Positions 1-11,500 of a stretch of DNA of 64,000 nucleotides are shown here, in pieces. Under the pieces are notes generated by a model, which did not search any database, was not told the DNA's origin, and worked only from the letters and a program-made list of their open reading frames with translations. The position numbers and the translations under genes were made by a program. This DNA comes from Rhizomys pruinosus (Eukaryota; Chordata; Mammalia; Rodentia; Spalacidae): positions 3,790,063-3,854,062 of the forward strand of contig VZQC01006244.1 in the NCBI GenBank assembly GCA_009823505.1, given 5' to 3'. The first letter of the stretch is position 1, and the number at the start of each line of letters is the position of its first letter.

Positions 1-228
1 GGGGGGGGGGGAATGCCTGACCTAGCCCGCGCCCCGGCAGCCCGCACCAAGGTGCAGGCCGCTAGCACCGACCCCTCTGGTCCCAGCACAAAAGAGACTA
101 GGACTGTCCCGCCCACGGCCCCCTACCTGCGGCAGAGGCGGCAGATGCCTGCCCAGGCAGCTACTCCCGCCCGCACCAAGGTGCAGGCCGCTAGCACCGA
201 CCCCTCTGGTCCCAGCACAAAAGAGACT
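1..228. repeat. GC-rich tandem duplication, 129-bp period, two copies
   Basis: A 59-bp block at 41-99 is repeated without a mismatch at 170-228, an offset of 129 bp. The segments before each block (12-40 and 144-169) are also related but diverged. The stretch is CpG-rich and unlike the AT-rich DNA that follows. A run of G opens the window. The family is not recognised, and the short open frames crossing it are products of the duplication. Confidence 0.8.
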
Positions 229-239
229 TGGCTCATGGT

Positions 240-1300
240 TTTTGAGGTGCCAGTCCATGACTGGTTATACCTATAGATTTTAGTTTTCTGGCTGGGGTAG
301 TAACGACAAGGACAGCTCTCTGCCTGCAAGGGCAGAGAGTGCAGGGCAGAGCAAACTTCTCAACACATTACCAGGAAGCAAAAGAGAAGAGGCCAGGATG
401 TCACCCTCTCATATAGGGGCGATCCCACAAAAAACAAGCCTTTGATACATGGACCTTTGGGAGGTCATCAACACTGGAATTCAATCATTCTACTCCCAGC
501 TCAACAAAGGTTCAAATTCAACTCACAATGCAAAATGAGTTCAGTTTCTCCTCAACAGTTCCAGAGTTTTATGTGTTCCTCAAATGTCCACTTAAGTTAA
601 ACTGTAAGTTTCTATAGCCATTCAGTGGTGGGAAAGGCATGGGAAAATACTCCTACTCCAAAAGGGAGGAAAAGGGACACACTGAGGATAGGTAAAGACC
701 AAAGCAAGCGTAAGTCTAGTAGGGCAAACATTAAACTCTAAATTTCCATGCCTAGCACCTGGTGGCTTGGGAGGCCTCAAGGATGTCAGCAGCCAGGGTC
801 CTTTTAAGCTTCAGCCCTGGTGACTGTAGCTCACATGGCCAAAACGCTGGGGGCCATCCTCTTACAGTGGCTTTGCAGGGTGTGTAACCTTTTCTGAGCA
901 GACATTGTATAATTCTGCTAACACTGGTTTCCTAATGTGACCTCTGTGGCTTTGGCTTTACTCTCACAGCCCAAACCAACATCCTGACTCTTGACTTGCA
1001 TCAACTTTTGATGGACACAGGATCATGAATTCTTTTGAACTTTAAATGTACAATGCACTGTAGAGAACTTTCCCAGGCATTCCATAGTCATGGAATTAGA
1101 GAAGTCCCAGAGGAAAGCAGGAGGCAGAGGTATACAACAGAGCTATAGCCAAGTGCTGTGCCTGGCCAGGCTGGCTGACATCTGGCCCAGCTGCTGAAGT
1201 AGAAGATTAGATATTGATGCTGATGTTCAAAATGTTTCTATTACACAGTGGCTTCCTTCAAGAAAAAAAAAAAATATCACTATTTTTCATCTAGGAGGGG
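240..1300. other. No gene seen; possible old repeat
   Basis: No open frame, RNA gene or simple repeat stands out. Phrasing around 360-560 (degraded, low CpG) suggests an ancient interspersed repeat, but I cannot assign a family. An A-run lies at 1264-1274. Confidence 0.4.
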
Positions 1301-1307
1301 AAGTTAA

Positions 1308-1415
1308 GGTGCCCAGGTATGGTGGTGTATGCCTGTAATTTCAGGTCCCCTAGGCATGGAGGAGCAGGAGTTTGAAGCCAACATTGGCCATGTAAGACCT
1401 TGCCCCAGAAAAGGC
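1308..1415 (+). mobile_element. Degenerate B1/proto-B1-like SINE
   Basis: The order 'ggtatggtggtgtatgcctgtaatttcag' (1316 onward, split here by the eye into B1 landmarks), 'aggagcaggagtttgaagcc' and 'gtaagaccttgcccca' follows a 7SL-derived monomer. It is strongly diverged and lacks a clean A tail, so it is old. Confidence 0.5.
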
Positions 1416-1419
1416 CCAT

Positions 1420-3785
1420 TCAGTTACCTTCAATCACTCAAGTTTAATCAAGTTTGCTTTGACTTTTTTGTAGCTTCTTTAGAATCCGTCTTGTTGCTCC
1501 TTTCATGGATTTACAGTCTATTTATATCTAGATTATTTCATTACTTTAGTTATGATACTAGAAAACATGTATTATACTGTTATTTTTTTCTAGCAATTCC
1601 CAGAATTAATTGTTTTGGATTTCTTTTCAACAAACTCTTAAAATAACCCTAAAAGGGTAATGTTATTGATTTTCATAGATGAGGAAGCTGAGGGTTGAGG
1701 AGGTCAGCCACTGACCAAGATGAGATGGATCAAGTTAAACTCAGGGTTTAGAAAATTCCAGGGTGATAAACCTCTGTTTGTCAGAGAATTGCCTGGAGGG
1801 CTTGCTAACACAAAAGTGCCCACTTCCCTCAAGCCAGCTTCTGATTCAGCAGACCTGTTGTGAAGCCCAAGTCTGCATTTATACAGGGTCCAGGCAGATG
1901 TTCGGGTTGTTGGTATGAAGCTCAGGCTCCACACTGTCCCATTTCAGAATGGGGCTGTGAGATTCTTCCTGACCATGTCTCACAACACTCCTTTTACTTT
2001 AGTGGGAAGATGATTTCCAAGTTCTGAGATGCCCTGTTCCTGGAACACTTAATGATTTTGCTTTGTGTACCCCGCTATCCCCCCTAGAACAGGACAAAAG
2101 GTTCTGTTCCTATTAGCTGTAGAAACGGGTTCAACTCTAGAGGCATTTTCTTGTTGTAACTCCAAAGAAGCACATCCATCTTACAAATGATGTTTCAACT
2201 CTGCCTAAAATATAAATATTTATGAGTGTGAGGTTAGCTGTTTGGCATGCGATACATATTTTTTGTTCAAGTTTTCCCATTAGAAGAGAGTTGCTTGGGA
2301 AAGCCTTAGAAGTGAATATTACATTTGGTTTCATGAAGATTGTGGAAAACTAAATAGCAAGAGAATCCACATTCCAATTGCTGATGAGGCTTGAGGACAT
2401 GTTCCCACAGTTTTCCAGTGCTAATGAGTCACAGCCTCAACACTCAGCACAGCTCAGAATTGTGTGACTGAGCCATAATTAAGGAATGAGAATTGATAGT
2501 ATTAACATTGAAGGAAGACTTAAGAAAGAGGGTCCATAGAAGTGCTAAGGGTGGCAGTCCAGGCTGACCAGGAGAGGAAGGACATTTAAGGAATCATTAT
2601 AAAATATATCAATGCAGACTGGGCTCAGTATCACTCTCCAGAAAGTGTGATTTCCAGACAAATTTCACTGTGTCTAAGGACACTTAGCTTTCAGCCACCC
2701 TTGATGTAGCATTGTAGTTTGGAAGTATGGAGTAAAAAAATTGTTCCAGCAAGTTGAAGTCAGGATGGATCTTAGATGTAGGAAAGAAAATCTATGCATA
2801 TCATCCCTGTCACACCATGTGTGGATTTATGTGATGTTTCTACTTTACAATGGTATACAGGCAACCTGCATTCAATAGAAGCTATGAGTATAATTTTGAA
2901 TTTGGATCTTTTCCCAGGCTAGAGATATGCAGGATGGTTCTTGCTCAGGATATTAGGCAGCAGCAAGTGGTAGGCCACCAGATGCTAATTTCATGAAGAA
3001 AAGGCATAATGGAGAAAATGTGGACCTTGGAGACAAACAGACTGATTTGAGTCTGTTCTGACTTTAGCTATGTTGGGAAGGTTGTTAGGCAACTTGGTTT
3101 TGCTGCTTCTCTTGTCTTGCTGGATTTCTTGTCTTGGGATGATGCTGGCTTGCAGCGATGGTATGAGGAACTATTTCCACGGTGTCTTAAGCATAGCATA
3201 CAACCTGGTATTACCCACCTAAATGGCTTTGACCCACAGAAGCACTTGGCATACTGTAAGCCTAGATACGCCCATTTAATACTAATAAAGGGGCTAGCTG
3301 CTTTCAGGGAGGCACTCCAGAAAGAACATGTCTTCAGGCATTCCCCACGGTTTTCTCACATTTTGTCTATTCCATTTATAGGTTTGAATAGCAAAAATGT
3401 GAGACACAAGTTTATGTCACTGTATAAACATAAGCATGTACCTCTTAAATTGAAGGGCACTGCATGGTGTTCTACTTAAAGTTAATTCAGTACTGAAAAA
3501 AAAGAGAAAACAGTAAAAGATGAAGAAGAAATGACACAAGAAGGCTGGGAGGGAGGAGAGAATCAAAGGCAGAGAATGAGAGGAGGAAGAAGAGGAGGGT
3601 TCCTGAAAGCCTGTGGCAAGCCAGGTGTCTTCAGCCTGCACAAGCACCACCCAGATCAGCCTCTCAGCTGCTGTTTTCCGCTCCATGAGGCTGAGCTTGG
3701 GGCTCCACATGTAGCACTGTAGCTAATTCTCACGGTGGAGGAATAGCAAGTACAATTTTTTTCCGTTTTAAAGACAAGGGATGGA
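1420..3785. other. Unique-looking sequence, no gene assigned
   Basis: A plus-strand frame at 3117-3479 (120 codons) is the longest here. It has no domain I recognise, no signal peptide or repeats, and an unremarkable composition. No splice or polyadenylation context supports it, so I treat it as chance. Confidence 0.45.
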
Positions 3786-3858
3786 ACACACATGTATACA
3801 CACACAGATACACACACCAAGAGGGAGGAAGGAGGGAGGGAGAGAGGGAGGGAGGGAG

Positions 3859-3909
<51 letters not shown>
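3786..3909 (+). repeat. Purine microsatellite (GGGA)n then (GA)n
   Basis: A short CA-rich lead-in at 3786-3818 runs into GGAGGGA-type units and then an uninterrupted (GA)n to 3909. The strand is pure purine for about 90 bases. The minus-strand leucine/serine-rich frames here are translations of it. Confidence 0.95.
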
Positions 3910-3911
<2 letters not shown>

Positions 3912-4004
3912 GATGTAATGAAGTATCCACCTTTAAAGAGCCAGCCCTGAACTACCATGGTCGCAGGTCCTTAGTTTTCAGTTCACCTTTCCAATAGATA
4001 CCTG

Positions 4005-4362
4005 TGGCAGTTTGAATGAGAAATCCCCCCTATAGACTCAAGTATTTGAACACTTGGTCCCCAGTTGTGTGGCGCTTTTTGGCCAGGGTCATGGAACTTT
4101 TAGGAGGAGTGACCTAGTTAGAGGAAGAACCTCACTAGGGGTGGGCTGTGTGGATTCCTAGCCTTGCTCCACTTCCAGCTTGCTCTCTTTTCTTCTAGCA
4201 TGAGTTTGATCATGTGAGCTCTCAGCTTCTGCTCTGGCTGCCTCCTGCCATGCAACCCCACCTGGATGGGCTCTTATCCCTCTGAAGCCGTAAAGCCAAA
4301 TATCTTTTTCCATGAGATGCCTTGTCCTGGTGTTTTTATCATGGTGAGAGAACAGTAATACA
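4005..4362 (+). mobile_element. Rodent DNA-transposon fossil (RCHARR1/URR1-like, hAT type)
   Basis: Starts near 'gtttgaatgagaaatc' and has the landmarks 'atttgaacacttggtcccca', 'gtgagctctcagcttctgct' and a terminal 'ggtgtttttatcatggtgag'. I remember this order from a common rodent nonautonomous hAT-Charlie element. No transposase is present. The family name is from memory. Confidence 0.6.
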
Positions 4363-4369
4363 TACTCTT

Positions 4370-6030
4370 AGATGGTCTGCTTCTCTTCCTCACCACCCCA
4401 TCTTCTGCAATATTCACTGTGGCTATAAAGACACTGTGGCTATAAAGGAAGGGTGCAGGTGGGACATAGTATCTTACTTCTCCTTCATGTTGATCTGCAA
4501 TCTTTTGCCAGCCTAGGAAGGGGCAGGAGGAGCTGTGTAAAGTCTCTTCTAGTGGTCAGCACCTTCTGTATATTCTGTTCCCAGGAAGACTTAGTGTCAT
4601 GTTGGTATTTGGGAGAATGTAAAGCCATTCCTTATACTGATAATGTTGAGTCATTGCTATGAAGAAGTTTCAGCATGAAGCTTATATTATTTCAGACAAT
4701 AAGATTTTAGTAATTCCAGTACTATTGATTGATATACTTTTCTGAAATAACTCTATCCATGATTAAATAACTATTCTTCTTGACATAACTCTATTTCAGT
4801 GATGAAATAATACTTGGACTTTGAGAATTCATTCATTCTAATTTCTCTTTAGTCAGTGTTCTATTTAAATAACCTGTTCAGTTCTCAGGAGATAGATAAT
4901 GAGTCTTACAGTTTCAAGGAACACCTGCATGTGTGCACATGGACAGGCACAAACATTCATACATATGCACAGACACACACAAATGCACAGACTCATACAG
5001 AAATGCACAGACACACAGACACTCCCTTCCACACACACACACATTAATTGCATCAAGAATATCATAGTAAAGTGGAATATTTCAAGAGTTAGTAAGAACC
5101 CTGACTGTTTGCATCTTACTGTCTGTCATTAAAGACATTAGTATAATAAACACTTGGTGAACCTTCTTCTGAGCCACACACTGGAGTCATGTTTGGAGGA
5201 ATTAAAGCAGGTGAAAATAGTGCTCCTCACTAAAAACATAGATGAAGAAATAGAAGAAATGTTTTAGATGAAGGAGATTGACTGTGCAGCTATGGCTGTC
5301 TCAAATTCTTCCTGTCATAGTTTGGTATTTCCTCTGAGGCAACCAGAAGTAGAAAACTGATTTTTAGCCCAATGTGCAGGTATGTGCTGAATTGGTTCCC
5401 ACCTCATTTTTCTCAGGTTGCTATTCAATCTGAGACTTGTGGTAGTATTTTTCAAGGCCAGATAATATCCATCATCATGTAAGTGGTAGGATTTTGAAAC
5501 AATCACTAGAGAACTACTTCTGAAGTACTCCTAACACCTCTGAGAACACAGTAGCATTTCTGGGAGGAAGTTAGAAGAGGTGGCCAACACACGAGCCAGT
5601 GTTTGCTTAATGCAGGTTGCCTCAGAGAAGGATTGTCAAATTTGGACTTTTCTCCCATCGTACTCCTCCAGTAAATCCAAACATATTAAAGCTTTAAATT
5701 CTACAGGGGCCTGAAGGGCTTCTTAGAGAGTGATGAGAAGGAAGTGACGATAGCATCAAATGTTTCTAACCCACTCCACTGAGCTACTGGGGCTTCACAT
5801 GTGGTGAATGGAACATTCTCTCCTTTTAAAGCTCATCCTTACAGAAAGACACTTGACTTAAAAAAAAAAAAAAACCAAACCAAACACAACACACCCCCAT
5901 ATCTTCTACATCCTCAAATCAATGTGGGATTTTAGGAATCAATCCTTGATTTGGTGAAGTGGCTACTTTTAAACACTTTTCGGTAAAGCATCTTTTACAC
6001 TGCAGGGAGTTCTTTTGTGACAGAAATGCA
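4370..6030. other. No gene seen; CA-rich patch at 4940-5043
   Basis: Only an imperfect (CACA)/(CACAGA) microsatellite at about 4940-5043 and an A-run at 5861-5873 stand out. Short frames across the CA patch are low-complexity. Confidence 0.5.
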
Positions 6031-6035
6031 CTTTT

Positions 6036-6243
6036 CAAGATGACAAGATAGTTCTATGGGTGAAGGCACTGGCTGGGCAAACCTGGCCACCTGAGTTCAA
6101 CCTCTGGAACCCACCCACAGGTGGAAGGAGAAAACCGACTCCATAGTGTTTTCCTCTGACCTCCACACATGTGCTGTGGCACAGGTATCCATACACATCA
6201 CACACACAGACACATATACACACATGATAATTAAAAAAAAAAA
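6036..6243 (+). mobile_element. B3-type SINE
   Basis: It has a tRNA-like head, then 'cacctgagttcaacctctgg', 'ggtggaaggagaaaaccgac', 'cctctgacctccacacatgt' and a CA-rich tail ending in an A-run. This is the order of the B3 consensus. CpGs are decayed, so it is old. Confidence 0.8.
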
Positions 6244-6246
6244 AGT

Positions 6247-6395
6247 ACAAGCAGGGTGTGGTGGCGCACGCCTTTAATCCTAGTACTCAGAAAGCAGAGG
6301 CAGGCAGATCTCTGTGAGTTCAAAGGCCAGCCTGGTCTACAGAGTGAGTTCCAGGACAGCTGGGGCTACAGGGAGACCCTGTCTTGAAAAGACCA
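6247..6395 (+). mobile_element. B1 SINE
   Basis: Near-complete 7SL-derived monomer: 'gtggtggcgcacgcctttaa', 'aggccagcctggtctacaga', 'gggagaccctgtcttg'. The Pol III A-box region retains its CpGs. It follows the B3 tail directly, so it probably inserted into or beside that A-rich tail. Confidence 0.93.
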
Positions 6396-6399
6396 AAGA

Positions 6400-6906
6400 A
6401 ATGTACATGGAGAAATGCATATCTCTTTCTTCTCATTTCTACAAAGTCCCTCATTTGCACGCTTCTTGTGACACTTCCAGTTTGGGCTTCCTGTTGCATG
6501 AGACCCCTGTTTCATGTCTGGATAGAGTTGTTTTATTTTATTTTTTAGTGGTATTTGGGAGTTACTGAGCAAATTCATGTTTCCATGTAACATTCTTTTC
6601 TTGCGGTTTGAATTCACTTATAGTTACAGGAACAATGTTCTAAGAATAATAAAGCAGAAGTAACTGATTAGGCAGTACACCCAGCAGAAGCTCCTGCTTA
6701 CAATGGGACTTCTTCCCTGATTGGGGCCATTATGGATCCTTCCTCCTAATACCAGAAGAGCCTTGAAGGCCTATATTTATTTTCTGAATCAGGATCTCCA
6801 GCCATGTTGTTCTGGTGGGCAGTTTTTAGGCAGTAACAAGGAAAGGGTTGAGATTGTATTTTCTTTCCATCATGGACCTAATTTACCAAGGTTATTGTTT
6901 AACTTT
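6400..6906. other. No gene seen
   Basis: AT-rich sequence without a recognised element or convincing frame. Confidence 0.4.
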
Positions 6907-6998
6907 AACTAAAGAATATGTTAGTGGTGAGCTTACGGTTTTCTGAAGAAAAAAAAAAGAAAAAAAAAAGAAAAAAAGAAAAAAAAAACTAAAGAATA
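6907..6998 (+). mobile_element. Very short retroposed insertion with A-rich tail and target-site duplication
   Basis: The 12-mer 'aactaaagaata' occurs at 6907-6918 and again at 6987-6998. Between them lie about 30 non-repetitive bases and a 40-base A-rich tract broken by single Gs. That is the layout of a severely 5'-truncated L1-mobilised insertion. The source RNA is not identifiable. Confidence 0.6.
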
Positions 6999-7386
6999 AT
7001 AAAATAGTATTATCAGAGAGAATTATGTGGCTTAAAGAACACTTGCATTTGGGATTAGTTTTATAATAGATGCCACACAAAATGGATCTAAAAATCATGA
7101 CGTTCCTCTTGGAACACATTTTCTTCTTTGGGTCTGAGAGGAAGTTCTCCTCTATATATAAATGAAGAAGTTGGGGTTTCATGCCTGAGGGGAGGGTAGA
7201 ATATTTGATCGGCTAAACCCTTTGGAGGAGCCTTCGATAATGGGGGTTGGTGTCAGCCCTGACTAGGATGAGTTCTGAAGAGAAGTTTCTGTTCCCTCTC
7301 CAGGAAACTGAGGCCTCGTGGGGATGTGGGACGGGCAGCTTCTCTTCGGTTTATGGCTAAGGACAGAATTCCCCTTTGCACCCTGC

Positions 7387-7626
7387 TTTTTTTTTTTTTT
7401 TTTTGCACTTTTCTTAAATTTTTTTTATTTCTATATGTGTATGAATGTACTGTCTGCATGTAGATCTGTGCACCCGTGTCGTGCAGTGCCGCGGAGGTCA
7501 GAAGAGGATGTCAAATTCCCCTGGAATTGGAGCTCTCTTGGAATTGGAGTTTCAGACGGTTCTCAGCCGCTGTGTGGGTGCTGGGGATCAAACCCGGGTC
7601 CTCTGTAAGAGCGGTCGTGCGCCATG
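7387..7626 (-). mobile_element. B2-type SINE, divergent subfamily, 5'-truncated
   Basis: Minus orientation: the poly-T (A tail) is at 7387-7404, then 'gtactgtctgcatgtagatc', 'gtcgtgcagtgccgcggagg', and a B-box region 'ggatcaaacccgggtcctc'. The tRNA-like first ~25 bases of the head are missing. It keeps several CpGs and so is fairly young. Confidence 0.85.
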
Positions 7627-7629
7627 CTT

Positions 7630-8150
7630 TTTATCTTCCTATGGAGACACGAACAAGCCCAACTTTATCTCGGGAGCACAGGCAGAGCCAGTACTGTAGC
7701 ACTGACAGCATGGGACCATGGGCAAAACAGGCCCTTGCTCACCAGGCACCATGAAGTGTTTAACAGTGATGCCTGTGACAATAGAGGAGCTTGTGAGACT
7801 GCTGTCCCAGGGGCCGCTACAGTTAGCTAAATCAGAAAGACTTGTATCTTAGATGTAATTAACTCTGGAGTCTTAAGCATTATTAGCCAAAACCCCTGTC
7901 TTCACCTTACTAATAGCTGTGTGGGAAAATGGGCTGGTTTGATTACAGAAGAAATTTTCACATCCACCCTCTCTTGATTTCAATAGGAATGGTTCAGTGG
8001 TGACGCTGAGATTCCAGAAACCGCCCTACACGGTCATTTGTATAGACTGACATTTCCCACCCTTATTTGTGTACTTAAATTTAAAATACAGAGTTTACAA
8101 CTGGATTAATTTAGGGAGTGTTTGAATATTATGCTAAAAGATATAATGCA
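7630..8150. other. No gene seen
   Basis: Unique-looking sequence. The small frames extending from the SINE are chance. Confidence 0.4.
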
Positions 8151-8151
8151 T

Positions 8152-8163
8152 ATCTCTCTCTCT

Positions 8164-8201
<38 letters not shown>
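8152..8201 (+). repeat. (TC)n microsatellite
   Basis: Near-perfect (TC)n, broken once by 'aa' near 8165. Confidence 0.95.
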
Positions 8202-8203
<2 letters not shown>

Positions 8204-8364
8204 TAGTGTGGGTGCCTGTACATGCATGTTCTAATGAAGTACAAAGGAAGCTCTCCCTTGGTCCCATATCAGGATACTAGTCTTGCCTATCCCAGGGAGA
8301 ATGCAACATTCACCACAGCCTGGGAAAGATTGAAATTTGGAAGAATCTGTTTCACAGTGAAACC

Positions 8365-8499
8365 AGGCAGGGCCTCCCAGAGATCCAGTACCGGATACGG
8401 CCAACACACAGGCAAGGCCTCCTGGAGATCCAGTATCGGATACGACCAACACACAGGCAAGGCCTCCCAGAGATCCAGTATCGGATACGGCCAATACAC
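8365..8499 (+). repeat. 45-bp minisatellite, three copies
   Basis: Units start at 8365, 8410 and 8455 with 'aggcaRggcctccYRgagat' and share 'ccagtaYcggatacgRccaa'. The period of 45 is divisible by three, so the plus-strand frame 8222-8560 shows a 15-residue repeat (GKASxRSSxGYxQxT). Differences between units include amino-acid changes, so coding constraint is not evident. Confidence 0.9.
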
Positions 8500-8564
8500 A
8501 GGCAAAAGACTTTTTTCTATGCCTAAACCACTTTCCCTTGTTGTAACAGATGTTTTATGAGAAT

Positions 8565-11500
8565 TGGTCTAGCTCTTTTCTCCTTTGTTCTGGAAGCCTG
8601 GTGGGCTCCCTCCTTTGAATGGTTTGTGTTCACATGACTTTTGCTCATGCTTAACTCTGGGTAAAGTTGAAGATGTTTAGGAATAAGAGCTTTTGTTGAC
8701 TCTTCCCATGCCAGGATCCTAGGCTTAAAGAAGAGAGGCTGGAGTAAATGGAAACTGATAATTAATACATTTATTTCTTTTTTGCCTTCTTTATAAAATA
8801 ATGAGTGTTAATTAATAGGTATTGAAATTCATCATTACAGGGTAGGATTATTGAACATTTTGGGGTCCAATATGGTGAGAACAGCTTCAATCAGGGTAAC
8901 ACAGCCTCCTACAAGTAGCATTTAATTACAGGGATTAGCAAGCAGCAACTCTCTTAGTTACCCAAAGCCCTAATACTTACATCTCCTCATAGTGTAGGTG
9001 ATATCGGGGATGAGGCTGTTGGTAAGAAAGCATCTTGACGAGAATCTACGTAATTGCCTGAAATAACATCTTCAAGGAGCAGGTCCTCTGTAATCTTGCA
9101 AATCAAATTAAAAACAAAACAAACAATTTCCTTTTAACTGTGACCAAATCCAAATGTCTTTTTGGTACTAAAGAAGCAAAACAGTCTTAATTGTTTATTG
9201 ATTATTCAAATCATAGAAACCTGAGATATATTAGCGTGGTTCAACTGTTCCTACTCTGGATACGGACATCACGTTCTAATGGAGAAGCGATGTGCTAAGA
9301 ACTAAGCATCTTTGCTGTGTGGGAATGAATTTTGATGCCTCTTTTCTAAAATGACCTGGCGTTGGGCATACACAGGGCCATGGGGGTCTGTCTTTCATTA
9401 ACATAGAAGGTGAAAGAGCATCATAAGTAAAAAAAAAATTGGTTGACTGAGAATGTCTTATCTTAGACCTTCATACAGAAATTTCTGTTTGGCCTCTCTA
9501 AGCTAGGGAGCCATATGCCAAGTAGTGAGCTGGCAGAAAGAAGGCACTGAGAAGGGTGGGGGAATCCTCAAAGAGGATCCTCAGCTACTCAAGGGAGTTT
9601 CTGGTCAAAGTCTTTGAGCACAGTATAAGATTGAAAAATAGAGTGGGAGGAATATTTTCAGCTATTTTGCAATCTAATAATATCAGCTTTTAGGGTTGAG
9701 AAGTGGGAAAAATGGGAGGTGGTACAAAGGAAGTAAGAATATTCTAGGATTAAAATGTTATCTTTAAATATTGTGCTTCAACGGCACAGGGACCAAGAGC
9801 TTTCATGCTGGCTGCCAAGAATGACTAAATCTTTTTCCTTTCAGGAGAAAGTAATTACATGTTCCCTGATACCACTAGATGGAGATGTAGGTTTACACAG
9901 AGCTCTCAGCTTAAACTGGCCTGTGGATGGCTACAAAACCCTCAACAAAAATTTACAATATTCAAGATTGATCAATTATGATTCATGTTAGTTGCAAATT
10001 TGCATTAATGTTTTTAGGGGAGAAGGCTATGGAATTTTCTAAAAAAAAAAATAAATCTCTCATCACACCACAGCAGCAAATGACCCTCAATGGGCAACTA
10101 TAAAGTTTTCCCATCTGAATTATTATTTTTAAGTCACAAGTTCTGATGTTTAAAACTGGGAGAACAGTCGCCTCATGTTATAAATTGTCTCCTACCAATA
10201 CACACATATTTTCTTTTATTCTCATGCCAGCTGCTGGCTCCTATCAGTGGTCAGGAATGGAAAAAAACACAAAACAAAACAAAACAAAAAACTACCCTGG
10301 GGGGGGGGGCAGCACTAAGCTTCTCTTCCAACTTTACCAGTGGAAATGTGCCAGCAAGTGGCAGGAGTTGGGAACTGTGTGTTCGAGTTTAAGGGGTTGT
10401 TTCTAACTGTAGTACTTTTTGAGAATCTCATTACCTCACATCTCGATGTGTGAAGTGTGATTCACAGCGCAGTTTGCTAAAGGCTAGTTAGCTCTTGTCT
10501 CAACGGTCTTAGGTGTCTAATATCCCATTAATCAAACCTTAGTGAAATGAAGCATTTCAGTTTGTTTTGGCTAAGCCTCTTCTCTCTACTTAGTTGACCC
10601 CTTTTCTTTTATGCAAACTCTTCTGTGCCCATTGGTAGATGGCGTGAGCTATCAGATGGCTTCCAGAATAGACAATGGGTACCAATCGTTTTCTGGAGAG
10701 GCAGGGCGTCATTTATTATTCTTCCTTTCACACTTGTCTCCCAGATGAAAATGCCCTTGAAGTTCATTTAATCATTCACTCACATTTTCTCGCTCCCCCA
10801 TTCTCTTTGCCTCTTTCACAGGAAGAATACCTCATAGATTTCATCTACACTGCCATGTAACCCTACTCTGCAGAGGGGCTATTCCACCTGCCACGAATCC
10901 CATTTAAAGACTCCATTTTCTCATGAAGTAAAGGAACTCTCTACTTATGGCTGGGAAAGTTCAAAGAACAATGGTATCCTCGCCGCATTACAATCATGGA
11001 AGACCAATCCCCAGCTGTGAATTTTGGTAGCAAAGAAATCATTATACCAAGATAGTAAAAATTCAATAGAATACTTTATCCTTGAAATTTGCAAAATATT
11101 TACAATTGCAATGAATATAACAATTAATCTATTAAGAAAATTAGGAATCATCTTTAGTGGCCATTATTTACCAGTGGTGAAAAAGGAGAATTTACATCTT
11201 AGACACTAATCTCCAACTCATTACTGATTTTTGACAGCTAGAAGGTAATATTATGATAACCTTAAATTCATTTCCTAAATGTACATCTATAAATAGAACC
11301 AGATAATTCATTTATATCTAGTACCACATGAAGAAGAGTTACGTTTCCCAGTTTCAGTCATGTGCTACTTTAAAGTTGATTCCTGGCAGTGTCTTCTGAA
11401 CTGATGGCTCTTGGGCAAAGCAATCTACTAATTGTCTGTAAGTGCAGAGCCATGCAGGCCTAGGTCAGGACCTTAGAGACCTTCCTAGCCTAACCCAGGG

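Noticed and set aside
3117..3479. 120-codon plus frame in unique DNA
   Set aside because: No recognisable domain, promoter or homologous feature; length is within chance expectation for a 64-kb window.
3656..3958. Leu/Ser-rich signal-peptide-like minus frames
   Set aside because: Antisense of the (GA)n tract.
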